DNA of 57,189 nucleotides from Bacteroidales bacterium (GCA_017471085.1 JAFUWW010000081.1:1-57189); one strand, 5' to 3'. Shown: positions 1 through 8,658, counted from the stretch's first letter. Program-made: numbers and translations. The notes: a model not told the origin generated them from the sequence alone.

Positions 1-822
1 GACGGGTGTAACAACTTCTGCGCTTACTGCACCGTGCCCTATGCCCGGGGCCGAAGCCGGAATATTCCCATCTGCGAGGCGGTGAGGGCCGCAAAGGAGA
101 TTGCCGCGCAGGGCTGTAAAGAGATTGTCCTTACCGGAGTGAATACCGGAGACTTCGGCCGCACCAACGGGGAAAGTTTCCTGGACCTGCTGAAGGCGCT
201 GAACCAGGTGGAAGGCATTGAGCGTTACAGGATTTCTTCCATAGAGCCTAACCTGATTACACCGGAAATCATTGACTGGATTGCCTCCGGAACCAAATTC
301 CAGCGGCATTTCCACATCCCGCTCCAAAGCGGCAGTGACACCCTGTTAAAACGGGTGGGCCGCCGCTACGACACAGCCCTCTTCGCTTCCCGCATTGACT
401 ATATCCGCCAGGCCTTGGAGCATCCCGGACAGCCACGGGTGTTCTTTGGAATTGATGTGATAGTGGGCCTTCCGGGAGAAACGGAGGAGCTGTTCATGGA
501 AACCTACAACTTCCTCAAGGAACGCATCCGCCCTGCGTATATCCACGTATTCCCCTACTCCCGCCGGCCCGGTACCCGTGCGGCCGAGTGGCCGGACCAG
601 GTAGCGGAATCGGTGAAGGCCCAGCGTGTAGCCCGCCTGGAAGCCCTCTGCAAAGAGCTCCATACCGCGTTTGTATCGGCCCACAAAGGCATGAAGGAAA
701 CCGTCCTGTGGGAAAGCTCGGTCAAAGGCGGCCTCATGGGCGGCTACACCGGCAACTACATCCGCGTAGAGAAACCTTATGACGCCGCCTCAGTGAACCA
801 ATTGGAAGACGTTGTACTGTGA
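1..822 (+). CDS. mtaB: tRNA threonylcarbamoyladenosine methylthiotransferase MtaB (5' truncated by window edge)
   Basis: Radical SAM methylthiotransferase that converts t6A37 to ms2t6A37 in ANN-decoding tRNAs. The window opens inside the gene, in frame from base 1; 273 residues remain. Residues 3, 7 and 10 form the CxxxCxxC cluster that binds the SAM-activating 4Fe-4S centre (read as CNNFCAYC). The N-terminal domain with the second cluster is missing because it lies outside the window. The C-terminal part (about residues 225-273, GGLMGGYTGNYIRVEKP) looks like the TRAM-type RNA-binding tail. MiaB is less likely because motifs such as TGVNTGDFG are MtaB-like. RimO, the third family member, is encoded separately at 7342-8655. 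Confidence 0.9.
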   Translation, partial: DGCNNFCAYCTVPYARGRSRNIPICEAVRAAKEIAAQGCKEIVLTGVNTGDFGRTNGESFLDLLKALNQVEGIERYRISSIEPNLITPEIIDWIASGTKFQRHFHIPLQSGSDTLLKRVGRRYDTALFASRIDYIRQALEHPGQPRVFFGIDVIVGLPGETEELFMETYNFLKERIRPAYIHVFPYSRRPGTRAAEWPDQVAESVKAQRVARLEALCKELHTAFVSAHKGMKETVLWESSVKGGLMGGYTGNYIRVEKPYDAASVNQLEDVVL

Positions 823-1126
823 CGCCCCTAAGCGCTCCCCGCTTCCCCGGCCCCAAAGCGACAGAAGCAAAAGTTCCCGGCAGGCTCCCGCATCAAATCG
901 GGCAATAAACTCATCCATTTTTCTTTCTCTTTTTTGTCGCCAGCCGGGCCAAAAAACTTGTTTTTAAAAAAGATTTGCCTAAATATGCAATCTGAAAATC
1001 CCACAGTCCTATCCGGAATAGGACAAGCAGGCCAGGACTCCCCTTCCGGCCTTTTTTTCCACCTTGCGCCAAGGACATTCCCAAATTTTTTTCGTAACTT
1101 GCAGCGATATTTTAATTGCACGCTGT
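823..1126. other. Intergenic stretch without a gene
   Basis: 304 bases between mtaB and the AAA-ATPase gene. I see no coherent protein here. It is AT-rich in its centre, holds a perfect hairpin at 1006-1024 (7-bp arms GTCCTAT/ATAGGAC around CCGGA), and a terminator-like hairpin with a T tract at 1029-1058. A weak Bacteroidota -7-like match (TAACTTGC) lies about 30 bases before the next start codon, without a clear -33 box. Confidence 0.5.
1029..1058 (+). terminator. Terminator-like hairpin upstream of the AAA-ATPase gene
   Basis: Arms AGGCC (1029-1033) and GGCCT (1048-1052) enclose a 14-nt loop and are followed by a run of seven T (1052-1058). The stem is short. It could end mtaB transcription, or act as an attenuator in a leader of the next gene. 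Confidence 0.45.
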
Positions 1127-2698
1127 ATGGGAGTATATATCAATGTTGGAAACGCCGGGTTCCGGTCTGCCAGAAACGGAGAATATGTGGATAAATCCGG
1201 GCTTATCCGAATTGTCAATGCAACGCTTTTCACAAAGCGCCGTTTCAGCTGTGTCACCCGTAGCCGCCGCTTCGGTAAATCCATGGCGGCAGAAATGCTC
1301 TGTGCCTATTATGACAAATCCTGCGATTCCAGGTCGCTTTTTGCTGACTTGGAGATTGCGTCGGACCCTGGATTTGAGGAGCATCTGAACAAGTATCCGG
1401 TTCTTTTCCTGGATCTTTCCGACTTTGTCACCCGCTTTGACGGGGATGTCATTGTGGAGAAGATGGATGCGGAACTTAGGGAAGATGTGTCCGCATCTTA
1501 TCCGGACATTCCACTTGTGGAAGGCGATGACCTCATGAAGTATCTTGGCCGCATTGTTGCTTCCACCGGGCAGCCGTTCATCTTCTTCATCGATGAATGG
1601 GATTCCATTTGCCGGGAATTTGAGCCGGACACCAAGGCCATGGACAACTATGTGAACTGGCTGCGGCGTTTGTTCAAGGGCGGCCAGTCATCGCAGGTCT
1701 TTGCAGGGGTGTACTTAACTGGCATTCTTCCCATCAAGAAGTACAATACCCAGTCGGCCCTGAATAACTTTGTGGAGTATTCCATGGTAGAGCCAGGGGC
1801 TATGGGACGCTATTTCGGATTCACCAAGGAGGAGGTCCGTGTCCTGGCCGAAAAGTTTGGAATGGACTTTGACGACCTGGAAAAATGGTACGACGGCTAC
1901 CAGATTGGGGACGAGCCTTCCATGTTCAATCCCAACAGCGTGATGATGGCGCTGTATGCCCGGCGCTGCCGCAGTTTCTGGGCTGCTACCGGCGCATTCG
2001 ACGCCGTATCGGCCTATATCCGGATGAACTACGAGGGGCTGAAAGACGATATTATCGGCATGCTTGCCGGAGCGCGCTGCAAGGTGAATCCTACCAAGTT
2101 TGGAAATGACATGCGGGATATCCACAGCAAGGATGATGTGCTTACGGTGCTGATTCACCTTGGGTATCTCTCTTACAACTGGCGCGAAGATGAATGCTAT
2201 ATTCCCAACAGGGAGGTTGCAGGGGAAATGGCAAACGCTATTGAGGCCAACAACTGGAAGCCGGTGGTGGATGCCCTTGCAAAATCAGAGAAATTGCTGG
2301 CTGCAACCCTAGCAGGGGATGAGGAGGCTGTTGCCCGCGGCGTGGAAGTGGTGCATGACGACAGCACCAGCATCCTCAGCTACAACGATGAGAACTCCAT
2401 CTCCTGCGTACTGAGCCTTGCCTATTATTATGCCCGCAACAACTACGTCATGCACCGGGAGCTGGCCTCCGGCAAAGGCTTTGCCGACATTGTGCTCATC
2501 CCCCGCAAAAACGTGGACACCCCCGCCATTGTAATCGAGCTGAAGGTAAACAAGGATGCCGATGCCGCCATTGACCAGATCCGCCGCAAGCAGTACCCCG
2601 CCAAAGTGGCCGAATATGCCGCCAAGCTCCTTCTCGTGGGCATCAATTACGACCGCGACACCAAGCAGCACACCTGCCGCATAGAAAAAGCCGGTTAA
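1127..2698 (+). CDS. AAA-ATPase-like protein with C-terminal PD-(D/E)XK nuclease domain
   Basis: A 523-residue member of the Bacteroidota family that joins an AAA-ATPase-like domain (PF09820 type) to a PD-(D/E)XK nuclease-like domain (PF08011 type). The ATG at 1127 is chosen because the family begins MGxYxNxGNxxFxxxRN, and here MGVYINVGNAGF starts at that codon; the longer reading frame upstream has no ATG. Visible motifs are a variant P-loop RSRRFGKS near residue 52, a Walker-B-like FFIDEWDS near residue 150, and a nuclease-like core near the C-terminus (GKGFADIVLIP then IVIELKVNKD). The family is expanded and variable in Bacteroidota genomes and its role is not established; defence or mobile-element functions have been suggested. 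It sits alone beside a decayed gene, so this is probably accessory DNA. Confidence 0.8.
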   Translation: MGVYINVGNAGFRSARNGEYVDKSGLIRIVNATLFTKRRFSCVTRSRRFGKSMAAEMLCAYYDKSCDSRSLFADLEIASDPGFEEHLNKYPVLFLDLSDFVTRFDGDVIVEKMDAELREDVSASYPDIPLVEGDDLMKYLGRIVASTGQPFIFFIDEWDSICREFEPDTKAMDNYVNWLRRLFKGGQSSQVFAGVYLTGILPIKKYNTQSALNNFVEYSMVEPGAMGRYFGFTKEEVRVLAEKFGMDFDDLEKWYDGYQIGDEPSMFNPNSVMMALYARRCRSFWAATGAFDAVSAYIRMNYEGLKDDIIGMLAGARCKVNPTKFGNDMRDIHSKDDVLTVLIHLGYLSYNWREDECYIPNREVAGEMANAIEANNWKPVVDALAKSEKLLAATLAGDEEAVARGVEVVHDDSTSILSYNDENSISCVLSLAYYYARNNYVMHRELASGKGFADIVLIPRKNVDTPAIVIELKVNKDADAAIDQIRRKQYPAKVAEYAAKLLLVGINYDRDTKQHTCRIEKAG

Positions 2699-2761
2699 GG
2701 GCCAAACAACTCTAGCGGGCGAGTTTCCAACTCTCCAGCCGACGGTTCTTGGTAGTGAAGT

Positions 2762-3004
2762 TTACAAACAGCCCAAAACAACCTCCCGTAAAAAAACACA
2801 GCCGAAAAGGACAGTGTCAATGTCAAGCGGCATTGTGACGTAAGCCTGCGGCGACACACTGTAACGGGTGGCACGGCCCTGACCGGTAACAGTGGCGGAG
2901 CCTTCCTCTACCAAGGCGGCAAGGATGCGTTTGAGCGTAGCGGGGCTTATGGTAAGACCACTGCCGGTTTCTATCTCACTTCTGGAAGATGCAGGATGGT
3001 AGTG
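2762..3004 (-). pseudogene. Remnant of a winged-helix (HTH) protein C-terminus
   Basis: The 393-base gap between 2698 and 3092 is not empty. The minus strand carries an 80-codon open stretch, closed upstream by TAA (3005-3007) and downstream by TAA (2762-2764), with no credible start codon. It reads like a winged helix: SRSEIETGSGLTISPATLKR, then ILAALVEEGSATVTGQGRAT, then RYSVSPQAYVTMPLDIDT, which is a helix-turn-helix followed by a beta wing. After DIDT the composition becomes implausible, and a different frame continues with protein-like sequence (GLFVNFTTKNRRLESWKLAR, stop at about 2713), which suggests a frameshift. I cannot name the parent family; such domains occur at the ends of Fic and AAA regulators. 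The rest of the gap holds the promoter of the next gene. Confidence 0.55.
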
Positions 3005-3052
3005 TTATTTTGTTTTCCCCCGACGCCAAAGGTCCATCCACGGGACCGGTTC

Positions 3053-3085
3053 TTTTGGGTTTTGCCTAAAAGAGTTGTAAATTTG
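3053..3085 (+). promoter_or_regulatory. Bacteroidota promoter for the metallohydrolase gene
   Basis: TTTTG (3053-3057), a 20-nt spacer, then TAAATTTG (3078-3085), matching TTTG-N(19-21)-TAnnTTTG. The start codon at 3092 lies six bases after the -7 box, so the transcript is nearly or fully leaderless. Confidence 0.8.
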
Positions 3086-3091
3086 TGTGCT

Positions 3092-3997
3092 ATGACCAAA
3101 CTTACGTTTCTCGGCACCGGCACTTCGCAGGGGGTTCCCATCATCGCCTGCCAGTGCGCCGTGTGCAAATCGGCTGATGCGAAGGACAAACGCTTCCGCT
3201 CATCGGCCCTGGTGGAATATAACGGGAAAACGATCCTGGTGGATGCGGGGCCCGATTTCCGCTCCCAGATGCTCGCGCACGACGTGCGGCACCTGGACGC
3301 TATCCTCCTCACCCACAACCACAAAGACCATACGGGCGGCCTGGACGACGTCCGTTCCTTTAATTATATAGACCGCAAAGCGGCCGAAATTTACTGCGAG
3401 GAAAAGGTGCTCCAAACCCTCCGGAACGACTATGCCTACGCCTTTGCCGAACATAAGTACCCCGGCGCGCCGGAGTGGCACGTCCACCTCATTGACGAGC
3501 ACCCCTTCCGCGTGGAGTCCCTCGAAAACACCGGAGACCTTGAATGGGTGCACGACATCGGCTATTTCTACAGGCAGGCCGATGGCAGCCTGGTCCACTC
3601 CGATAATGCCGTCACCGAGGCCTCCCGCGACGGGGCCGACATCATCCCCATCCGCGGCATCCACGGGCAGATGCCCGTGCTGGGCTTCCGCTTCGGGAAC
3701 ATCGCCTATATCACCGATATGAGCAAGCTCCCCGAGAGCGAATTCTCCAAACTGGAAGGCTTGGAACACGTGACACTGAATACGGTGAGCTATCACCCCC
3801 ACCACTCCCACTTCTCCCTGGATGAAGCCCTGGCCCTCTCCGACAGGATAGGCGCCCGCCACACCTGGCTTACCCACCTGAGCCACGCCTTCCCAAGACA
3901 CACGGAATTCTGCCGGCAACTCAAGGAGCTTTGCCGGGAAAGAGGGATTCACTCTGATGTAGAGCCCGCCTATGACGGGCTCTGCATAACAGACTGA
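3092..3997 (+). CDS. MBL-fold metallohydrolase, PhnP-like
   Basis: A 301-residue metallo-beta-lactamase-fold hydrolase resembling the phosphoribosyl cyclic phosphate phosphodiesterase PhnP. The ATG at 3092 gives MTKLTFLGTGTSQGVP, the typical first strand and loop of this group; the frame is open further upstream but those codons precede the promoter. Residues CQCAVC (about 18-23) match the C-x-C-x-x-C structural zinc site of PhnP, and THNHKDH gives the HxHxDH dimetal site. A further His cluster (YHPHHSHF) lies near the C-terminus. No other phosphonate genes are nearby, so a general cyclic phosphodiester substrate is as likely as phosphonate breakdown. Confidence 0.8.
   Translation: MTKLTFLGTGTSQGVPIIACQCAVCKSADAKDKRFRSSALVEYNGKTILVDAGPDFRSQMLAHDVRHLDAILLTHNHKDHTGGLDDVRSFNYIDRKAAEIYCEEKVLQTLRNDYAYAFAEHKYPGAPEWHVHLIDEHPFRVESLENTGDLEWVHDIGYFYRQADGSLVHSDNAVTEASRDGADIIPIRGIHGQMPVLGFRFGNIAYITDMSKLPESEFSKLEGLEHVTLNTVSYHPHHSHFSLDEALALSDRIGARHTWLTHLSHAFPRHTEFCRQLKELCRERGIHSDVEPAYDGLCITD
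3961..3983. terminator. Hairpin at the convergent metallohydrolase/upp junction
   Basis: A perfect 8-bp stem (AGAGCCCG at 3961-3968, CGGGCTCT at 3976-3983) with a 7-nt loop lies inside the last codons of the metallohydrolase gene and 17 bases past the upp stop. Neither strand has a T tract after it, so intrinsic termination is uncertain. Confidence 0.4.
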
Positions 3998-4000
3998 TGC

Positions 4001-4630
4001 TTACTTGGTGCCGAAGATGCGGTCGCCGGCATCACCCAGACCCGGGACGATATAGGCATTCGGGTTCAGGTGCTCATCTACCGCAGCCACAAAGATATCC
4101 ACGTCCGGATGCTGGGCCTGCACCTTGGCAATGCCCTCCGGAGCTGCCACCAGGCACATGAGGCGGATGTTGTTGCAACCGCGTTCCTTGAGCATGGCAA
4201 GGGCGTCGCAGGCACTGCCGCCGGTAGCCAGCATGGGGTCGGTCAAAATGACCAGACGCTCCTGGATGTCTTCCGGAAGCTTGCAGAAATAAACCACCGG
4301 TTTGTGCGTTTCCTCGTTGCGGTAAAGGCCGATGTGCCCCACCTTGGCCACAGGGACCAGGCTCAGGAGGCCGTCTACCATGCCGATACCCGCACGCAGG
4401 ATGGGGACAATGGCCAGTTTGCGGCCGGAGACCTTTTTCGCGGTCATGGGGCAGATGGGCGTTTCAATCTCCACATCAACCAGCGGCAGGTCACGGGTAA
4501 CCTCGTAACCCATGAGCATGGCAATTTCGGTAAGCAGCTGACGGAAATCCTTGGAACCGGTTTCCTTATTGCGCATGATGGTCAGCTTGTGCTGAATCAT
4601 GGGATGGTCTATTACATGCACTTGACTCAT
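4001..4630 (-). CDS. upp: Uracil phosphoribosyltransferase
   Basis: Makes UMP from uracil and PRPP in the pyrimidine salvage pathway; cytosolic. The 209-residue length is normal for Upp. The PRPP-binding loop is visible as [10 protein letters not shown] (about residue 131), and the uracil-binding region as [19 protein letters not shown] at the C-terminus. The start [16 protein letters not shown] is standard. Its stop codon lies three bases from that of the convergent metallohydrolase gene. It has its own promoter, which overlaps the terminator of pckA upstream. Confidence 0.97.
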   Translation of the reverse strand: MSQVHVIDHPMIQHKLTIMRNKETGSKDFRQLLTEIAMLMGYEVTRDLPLVDVEIETPICPMTAKKVSGRKLAIVPILRAGIGMVDGLLSLVPVAKVGHIGLYRNEETHKPVVYFCKLPEDIQERLVILTDPMLATGGSACDALAMLKERGCNNIRLMCLVAAPEGIAKVQAQHPDVDIFVAAVDEHLNPNAYIVPGLGDAGDRIFGTK

Positions 4631-4651
4631 ATCTATAAGGTATTAGGTAAA

Positions 4652-4683
4652 CAAAGGTAAAAAAAAGGAGTTGGAAAAACCAA
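4652..4683 (-). promoter_or_regulatory. Promoter of upp, overlapping the pckA terminator
   Basis: On the minus strand TTG (4683-4681), a 21-nt spacer, then TACCTTTG (4659-4652), a perfect TAnnTTTG box. The -33 element is inside the pckA terminator hairpin and the terminator's T run leads straight into the -7 box. Confidence 0.7.
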
Positions 4684-4690
4684 CTCCTTT
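4659..4690 (-). terminator. Intrinsic terminator of pckA
   Basis: Perfect 11-bp stem (AAAGGAGTTGG at 4664-4674, CCAACTCCTTT at 4680-4690) with a 5-nt loop. Read on the minus strand it is followed by an unbroken T run down to 4659. Confidence 0.9.
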
Positions 4691-4704
4691 AACAGTAAAA
4701 ACAA

Positions 4705-6321
4705 CTACAGCTTGGGGCCGGCCTTTACAAGGGCCTTGCCGGCACGGTTGCTCTCGTACTTGTGGAAGTTCTTGATAAAGCGGGCAGCCAGGTCTTTGGC
4801 TTTCTCTTCCCACTCGGCGGCATTCTTGTAGGTATCGCGAGGATCCAGGATGCCGGTGTCCACACCTTCCAGCTGGGTAGGGACGGTGAAGTTGAAGTAA
4901 GGGATGACCTTGGTGGGAGCCTTGTCGATGGCGCCGCTCAGGATGGCGTCAATGATGCCGCGGGTGTCACGGATGGAGATACGCTTGCCGGTACCGTTCC
5001 AGCCGGTGTTCACGAGGTATGCCTTGGCACCGCTCCTGTTCATCTTCTTCACCAGTTCCTCTGCATACTTGGTAGGATGCAGCTCCAGGAAAGCCTGGCC
5101 GAAGCAGGCGCTGAAGGTAGGAGTGGGCTCGGTGATGCCACGCTCGGTACCGGCCAGCTTGGCGGTGAAACCGGAGAGGAAGTAGTACTTGGTCTGCTCA
5201 GGGGTGAGGATGGAAACCGGAGGCAGCACGCCGAAGGCATCGGCACTGAGGAAGATTACCTGCTTGGCAGCGGGTCCGTGGCTTTCGGGGCGCACAATCT
5301 TCTCAATGTGGTAGATAGGATAGCTCACGCGGGTGTTCTCGGTGACGGACTTGTCGTTGAAGTCAATCTTGCCGGCAGCGTCCACGGTTACGTTCTCCAG
5401 GAGAGCATCCCTGCGGATGGCATTGTAGATGTCCGGTTCGGACTCCTTGTCCAGTTTGATAACCTTGGCATAGCAGCCGCCTTCGAAGTTGAACACGCCC
5501 TTGTTGTCCCAGCCGTGCTCGTCGTCGCCGATGAGAAGGCGCTTCGGGTCGGTGGAGAGGGTGGTCTTGCCGGTGCCGGAGAGGCCGAAGAAGATGGCGG
5601 TGTTCTCACCGTTCATGTCCGTATTGGCAGAGCAGTGCATGGCAGCAATGCCCTTCAGGGGCAGATAGTAGTTCATCATGGAGAACATACCCTTCTTCAT
5701 CTCACCGCCGTACCAGGTGTTGAGGATTACCTGCTCGCGGGAAGTGACGTTGAAAGCCACGCAGGTTTCGCTGCGGAGACCCAGTTCCTGATAGTTCTCG
5801 ACCTTGGCCTTGGCGGCGCAGTACACCACGAAGTCCGGCTCCTGGTCGAATTCCTTCTGGTTCTTGGGACGGATGAACATGTTGGTCACGAAGTGGGCCT
5901 GCCATGCAACCTCCATGATGAAGCGCACTTTCATGCGGGTGTCGGCGTGGGTGCCGCAGAAACCGTCCACTACAAAGAGGCGCTTGCCGCTGAGCTGCTG
6001 CTGGGCGAGCTTCTTGACAGCCTTCCAGGTGCTCACGGACATCTTGTGGTTGTCGTTGGGATATCCCTCGGTGGTCCACCAGATTTCGCCGGGCTTGCCT
6101 TCCTTGGTGGTGTTATCGTACACGATGTACTTGTCCTTGGGGGAACGTCCGGTATACACACCGGTCATCACGTTGATAGCGCCCAGTTCAGTGACCTGGC
6201 CCTTGTCAAAGCCTTCGAGACCGGGTTTGGTCTCTTCATTGTAGAGAACTTCGTACGTGGGGTTGTAGAGGATTTCCTTCACGCCCTTGATGCCGTACTT
6301 CTTGAGATCGATATTTGCCAT
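4705..6321 (-). CDS. pckA: Phosphoenolpyruvate carboxykinase (ATP)
   Basis: Interconverts oxaloacetate plus ATP and PEP plus CO2 plus ADP. In Bacteroidales it typically works in the CO2-fixing direction towards succinate during fermentation, and can also serve gluconeogenesis. The 538-residue length is typical. Motifs seen are the ATP-binding loop [11 protein letters not shown] (about residue 247), the metal-binding IGDDEHGW just after it, and [11 protein letters not shown] near residue 57 in the substrate site. It is a single-gene unit with a near-consensus promoter and a strong terminator, which fits a highly expressed central-metabolism gene. Confidence 0.98.
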   Translation of the reverse strand: MANIDLKKYGIKGVKEILYNPTYEVLYNEETKPGLEGFDKGQVTELGAINVMTGVYTGRSPKDKYIVYDNTTKEGKPGEIWWTTEGYPNDNHKMSVSTWKAVKKLAQQQLSGKRLFVVDGFCGTHADTRMKVRFIMEVAWQAHFVTNMFIRPKNQKEFDQEPDFVVYCAAKAKVENYQELGLRSETCVAFNVTSREQVILNTWYGGEMKKGMFSMMNYYLPLKGIAAMHCSANTDMNGENTAIFFGLSGTGKTTLSTDPKRLLIGDDEHGWDNKGVFNFEGGCYAKVIKLDKESEPDIYNAIRRDALLENVTVDAAGKIDFNDKSVTENTRVSYPIYHIEKIVRPESHGPAAKQVIFLSADAFGVLPPVSILTPEQTKYYFLSGFTAKLAGTERGITEPTPTFSACFGQAFLELHPTKYAEELVKKMNRSGAKAYLVNTGWNGTGKRISIRDTRGIIDAILSGAIDKAPTKVIPYFNFTVPTQLEGVDTGILDPRDTYKNAAEWEEKAKDLAARFIKNFHKYESNRAGKALVKAGPKL

Positions 6322-6366
6322 ATTTATGGATTTGTTAGAGATTATTTTGTTTATTTTTAAATTTTA

Positions 6367-6397
6367 CAAATTTAAGAATTTTTATAAAAAAAAGCAA
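6367..6397 (-). promoter_or_regulatory. Promoter of pckA
   Basis: On the minus strand TTG (6397-6395), a 20-nt spacer, then TAAATTTG (6374-6367). The -33 box sits within the stem of the upstream gene's terminator, the same arrangement as at upp. Confidence 0.8.
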
Positions 6398-6416
6398 CAG
6401 TAAAAACTACTGCCGC
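6386..6416 (-). terminator. Terminator of the nusB-to-lipoprotein operon
   Basis: Minus-strand hairpin: arms at 6416-6408 and 6402-6394 make nine pairs including two G-U, with a 5-nt loop, followed by eight T (6393-6386). It includes the stop codon of the lipoprotein gene. Confidence 0.75.
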
Positions 6417-7345
6417 TTCATTTTGCTTTCGATTCTTTTCCTGAGCCCATCGGAAAGGACAAGGTCGCCATACAGCGCATCGGCCTGATCCAGCCAGCGG
6501 GTGGCAAGGGACATGTCGTCCAGCAGGAAGAAAGTGAGGGCGATATTGTAACTGGCGCAGGCCTGCCGGAGAGGATTGCCGCCCTGAACCAGGGGAATCC
6601 AGCCGTCTATGGCCTTGGCGAATTCCCCGTTCAGGCAGTGTTCCAGGGGGGATTCCCAGACATCTGAGTTGAATCCGTCGAAATAGTAGAAACTGAACCC
6701 CTCCGTCTGCCAGTTGGACAGGAAGCGGCGTGAGATCCGCTCACCGATCATCTCCCCTTCCCTGTCGCTCACCACCTTCCTGGCGAGAGCTTTCAGGTTC
6801 TCATCCGGCGTGAGGCCGTTGTTGTAGAGCATCGGCCTGAGTACCGTTGAACCCGTATAGCGGTACACCTTGTCTTCTCCCAGACTGTCATAAATGAACA
6901 GCGAGGTAAAGAGCGGAACCTGCGCCGGACGCACATACGCCGAATCCACCGACCGGGCATTTTGGATGACCGTGTTCTCCTCCAGGGCCACTTCGCCCAG
7001 GGTGGAAGTCACCAGGAACACGACATCTTCGCCGGTATCCATCACCAGGCTGCGCATGGTCTCCAAAGAGAGACTGTCGGCATAAGGGATCTTATACAGG
7101 CCGATCACCTCTTCCTCGCCGAAATAATCCTCTTCCAGGGTACGGGCAAAGGAAGAAGCCACCGAACGGTTGAACAGGGAATCTGCCCCGGAGGCGTTTT
7201 CCATGTATACCATGGCCATGGATTTCCCGGAGAAATCCAGGCCCATATCCGACGGTTTCCGGACATCCAGATAGTGCGTGTAGATGGCCGGAGAACAAGA
7301 GACCGCCAATGTAAGGACGGCCGCCAGCATTACGGAACGTTTCAT
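6407..7345 (-). CDS. Predicted lipoprotein, possibly DUF6340 family
   Basis: A 312-residue envelope protein of unknown function. The start MKRSVMLAAVLTLAVSC has a signal peptide ending in a lipobox with the acylated Cys at residue 17. The body begins with a beta-strand region containing SMAMVYMENASG, a pattern seen in Bacteroidota DUF6340 proteins. The C-terminal third (about residues 225-312) is helical and TPR-like (LRQACASYNIALTFFLLDD). The ATG overlaps the rimO stop codon as ATGA, so it is translationally coupled and the last gene of the nusB-yajC-ybbR-coaE-rimO operon. The family name is my recognition and not certain; the lipoprotein call is firm. Confidence 0.7.
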   Translation of the reverse strand: MKRSVMLAAVLTLAVSCSPAIYTHYLDVRKPSDMGLDFSGKSMAMVYMENASGADSLFNRSVASSFARTLEEDYFGEEEVIGLYKIPYADSLSLETMRSLVMDTGEDVVFLVTSTLGEVALEENTVIQNARSVDSAYVRPAQVPLFTSLFIYDSLGEDKVYRYTGSTVLRPMLYNNGLTPDENLKALARKVVSDREGEMIGERISRRFLSNWQTEGFSFYYFDGFNSDVWESPLEHCLNGEFAKAIDGWIPLVQGGNPLRQACASYNIALTFFLLDDMSLATRWLDQADALYGDLVLSDGLRKRIESKMKRQ

Positions 7346-8655
7346 ATTATCTCTGCTGTAAGGTCATACTCGTCGGCTGCGGTAATCCGGACGGTAAGGA
7401 ACTCTCCCACAAGGGAATAAGGTTCCACTCCTCCCAGGGCCGCCTCCGTATGTTTCACCAGGATCTCACCGTCCACCTCCGGGCTTTCGAATTCGCTCCG
7501 GCAGATAAGCATGCCGTCCGAGAAATCATCGACCAGGACACGGACTTCGGTGCCGATCCGGGATTGGTTATATGCAAGGGATATGCCACGCTGCACCTCC
7601 ATCAGGGCGTCAAGCCGGTTCTTTTTGGTCCGCTCGGAAATGGTATCCGGGAAATGCTCCGCACCGAAAGTCCCCTCCTCTTCCGAATAGGTGAAGGCGC
7701 CCAGGCGCTGGAAACGGGCTTCGCGGACAAAGTCCAGCAACTGCTCGAAATCGTTGTGCCGCTCACCGGGATGCCCCACGATCATCGTGGTCCGGAGCAC
7801 CACGCCCGGGACCTTTTCCCGCATCCGGCGGATCAGTTCGCGGGTCCATGCACCGTCCACATGCCGGTGCATATTGTCCAGGACCCGGTCCGAAATGTGC
7901 TGGAGCGGGATATCCATGTACCGGCAGACCTTGGGATTGCGGGCCATCTCGTCCAGGACGTCCTCGGGGAAATCGGCCGGATAGGAATAGTGGATGCGGA
8001 GCCATTCGATGCCCTCCACTTCCGACAACTGACGGAGCAGGGGCGCCAGCATGCGCTTCTTGTACAGGTCCAGCCCGTAATAGGTAGTGTCCTGGGCTAT
8101 GATCACCAGTTCCCGGATGCCTTGGGCGGCCAGTTCCCGCGCTTCCTTCACCAGTTCTTCCATGGGCACGGAACGGTGATTGCCGCGAATCAGCGGAATG
8201 GCGCAGTAGGAACAGCGGCGGTCGCAGCCTTCGGAGATTTTGAGGAAGGCATAGGGATGGCGTCCGTCCGTAAGCACCCGCTTATGGGCCGATGCCGGGT
8301 CCGGTTCGCAGCCCAGCGCCTTCACCAGCGGATCCAGCGTACGGGCGCCGAACCACCCGTCCACCTCCGGAATAAGCTCCGGCAAATCGGCGGGATAGCG
8401 CTGCGACAGGCAGCCGAAAACCATCAGGCGGCCCACCCGGCCCTCTTTTTTCCTCTCCGCGGCGGCAAGGATCGCCTGGATGGACTGTTCCTTGGCGTCG
8501 CCGATGAACCCGCAGGTATTGATGAGAAGGATGTCCACAGGCCGGTCCTCCCCTTCCGGGACCAGCTCATAGGAGCCGCGGACCTGGTAGAGAAGATGCT
8601 CGGTGTCCACCGTATTTTTGGAACACCCGAGCGTAATGACCTGCAGCGACTGCAT
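7342..8655 (-). CDS. rimO: Ribosomal protein S12 methylthiotransferase RimO
   Basis: Radical SAM enzyme that adds a methylthio group to Asp88 (E. coli numbering) of ribosomal protein S12. The length of 437 residues is normal. The N-terminal UPF0004 domain shows VITLGCSKNTVDTE, which is typical of RimO, and INTCGFIGDAKEQS. The radical SAM motif is CDRRCSYCAIPLIRGNHRS (about residues 143-161) with CxxxCxxC. The C-terminal 65 residues form the TRAM domain (DFSDGMLICRSEFESPEVDG). It lies three bases after the DUF5606 stop and overlaps the lipoprotein gene by four bases. Confidence 0.96.
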   Translation of the reverse strand: MQSLQVITLGCSKNTVDTEHLLYQVRGSYELVPEGEDRPVDILLINTCGFIGDAKEQSIQAILAAAERKKEGRVGRLMVFGCLSQRYPADLPELIPEVDGWFGARTLDPLVKALGCEPDPASAHKRVLTDGRHPYAFLKISEGCDRRCSYCAIPLIRGNHRSVPMEELVKEARELAAQGIRELVIIAQDTTYYGLDLYKKRMLAPLLRQLSEVEGIEWLRIHYSYPADFPEDVLDEMARNPKVCRYMDIPLQHISDRVLDNMHRHVDGAWTRELIRRMREKVPGVVLRTTMIVGHPGERHNDFEQLLDFVREARFQRLGAFTYSEEEGTFGAEHFPDTISERTKKNRLDALMEVQRGISLAYNQSRIGTEVRVLVDDFSDGMLICRSEFESPEVDGEILVKHTEAALGGVEPYSLVGEFLTVRITAADEYDLTAEII

Positions 8656-8658
8656 GGG

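Noticed and set aside
1006..1024. Hairpin GTCCTAT-CCGGA-ATAGGAC as a terminator
   Set aside because: No T tract follows it; the next hairpin at 1029-1058 fits better.
1127..3004. Toxin-antitoxin or prophage module
   Set aside because: No small paired genes, integrase, or attachment repeats are visible; only one intact accessory gene and one remnant.
4762..6360. A 532-codon open frame on the plus strand
   Set aside because: It is the exact antisense of pckA, with low-complexity Gly/Val/Asp/His-rich translation and no family resemblance; a by-product of GC-rich codon usage.
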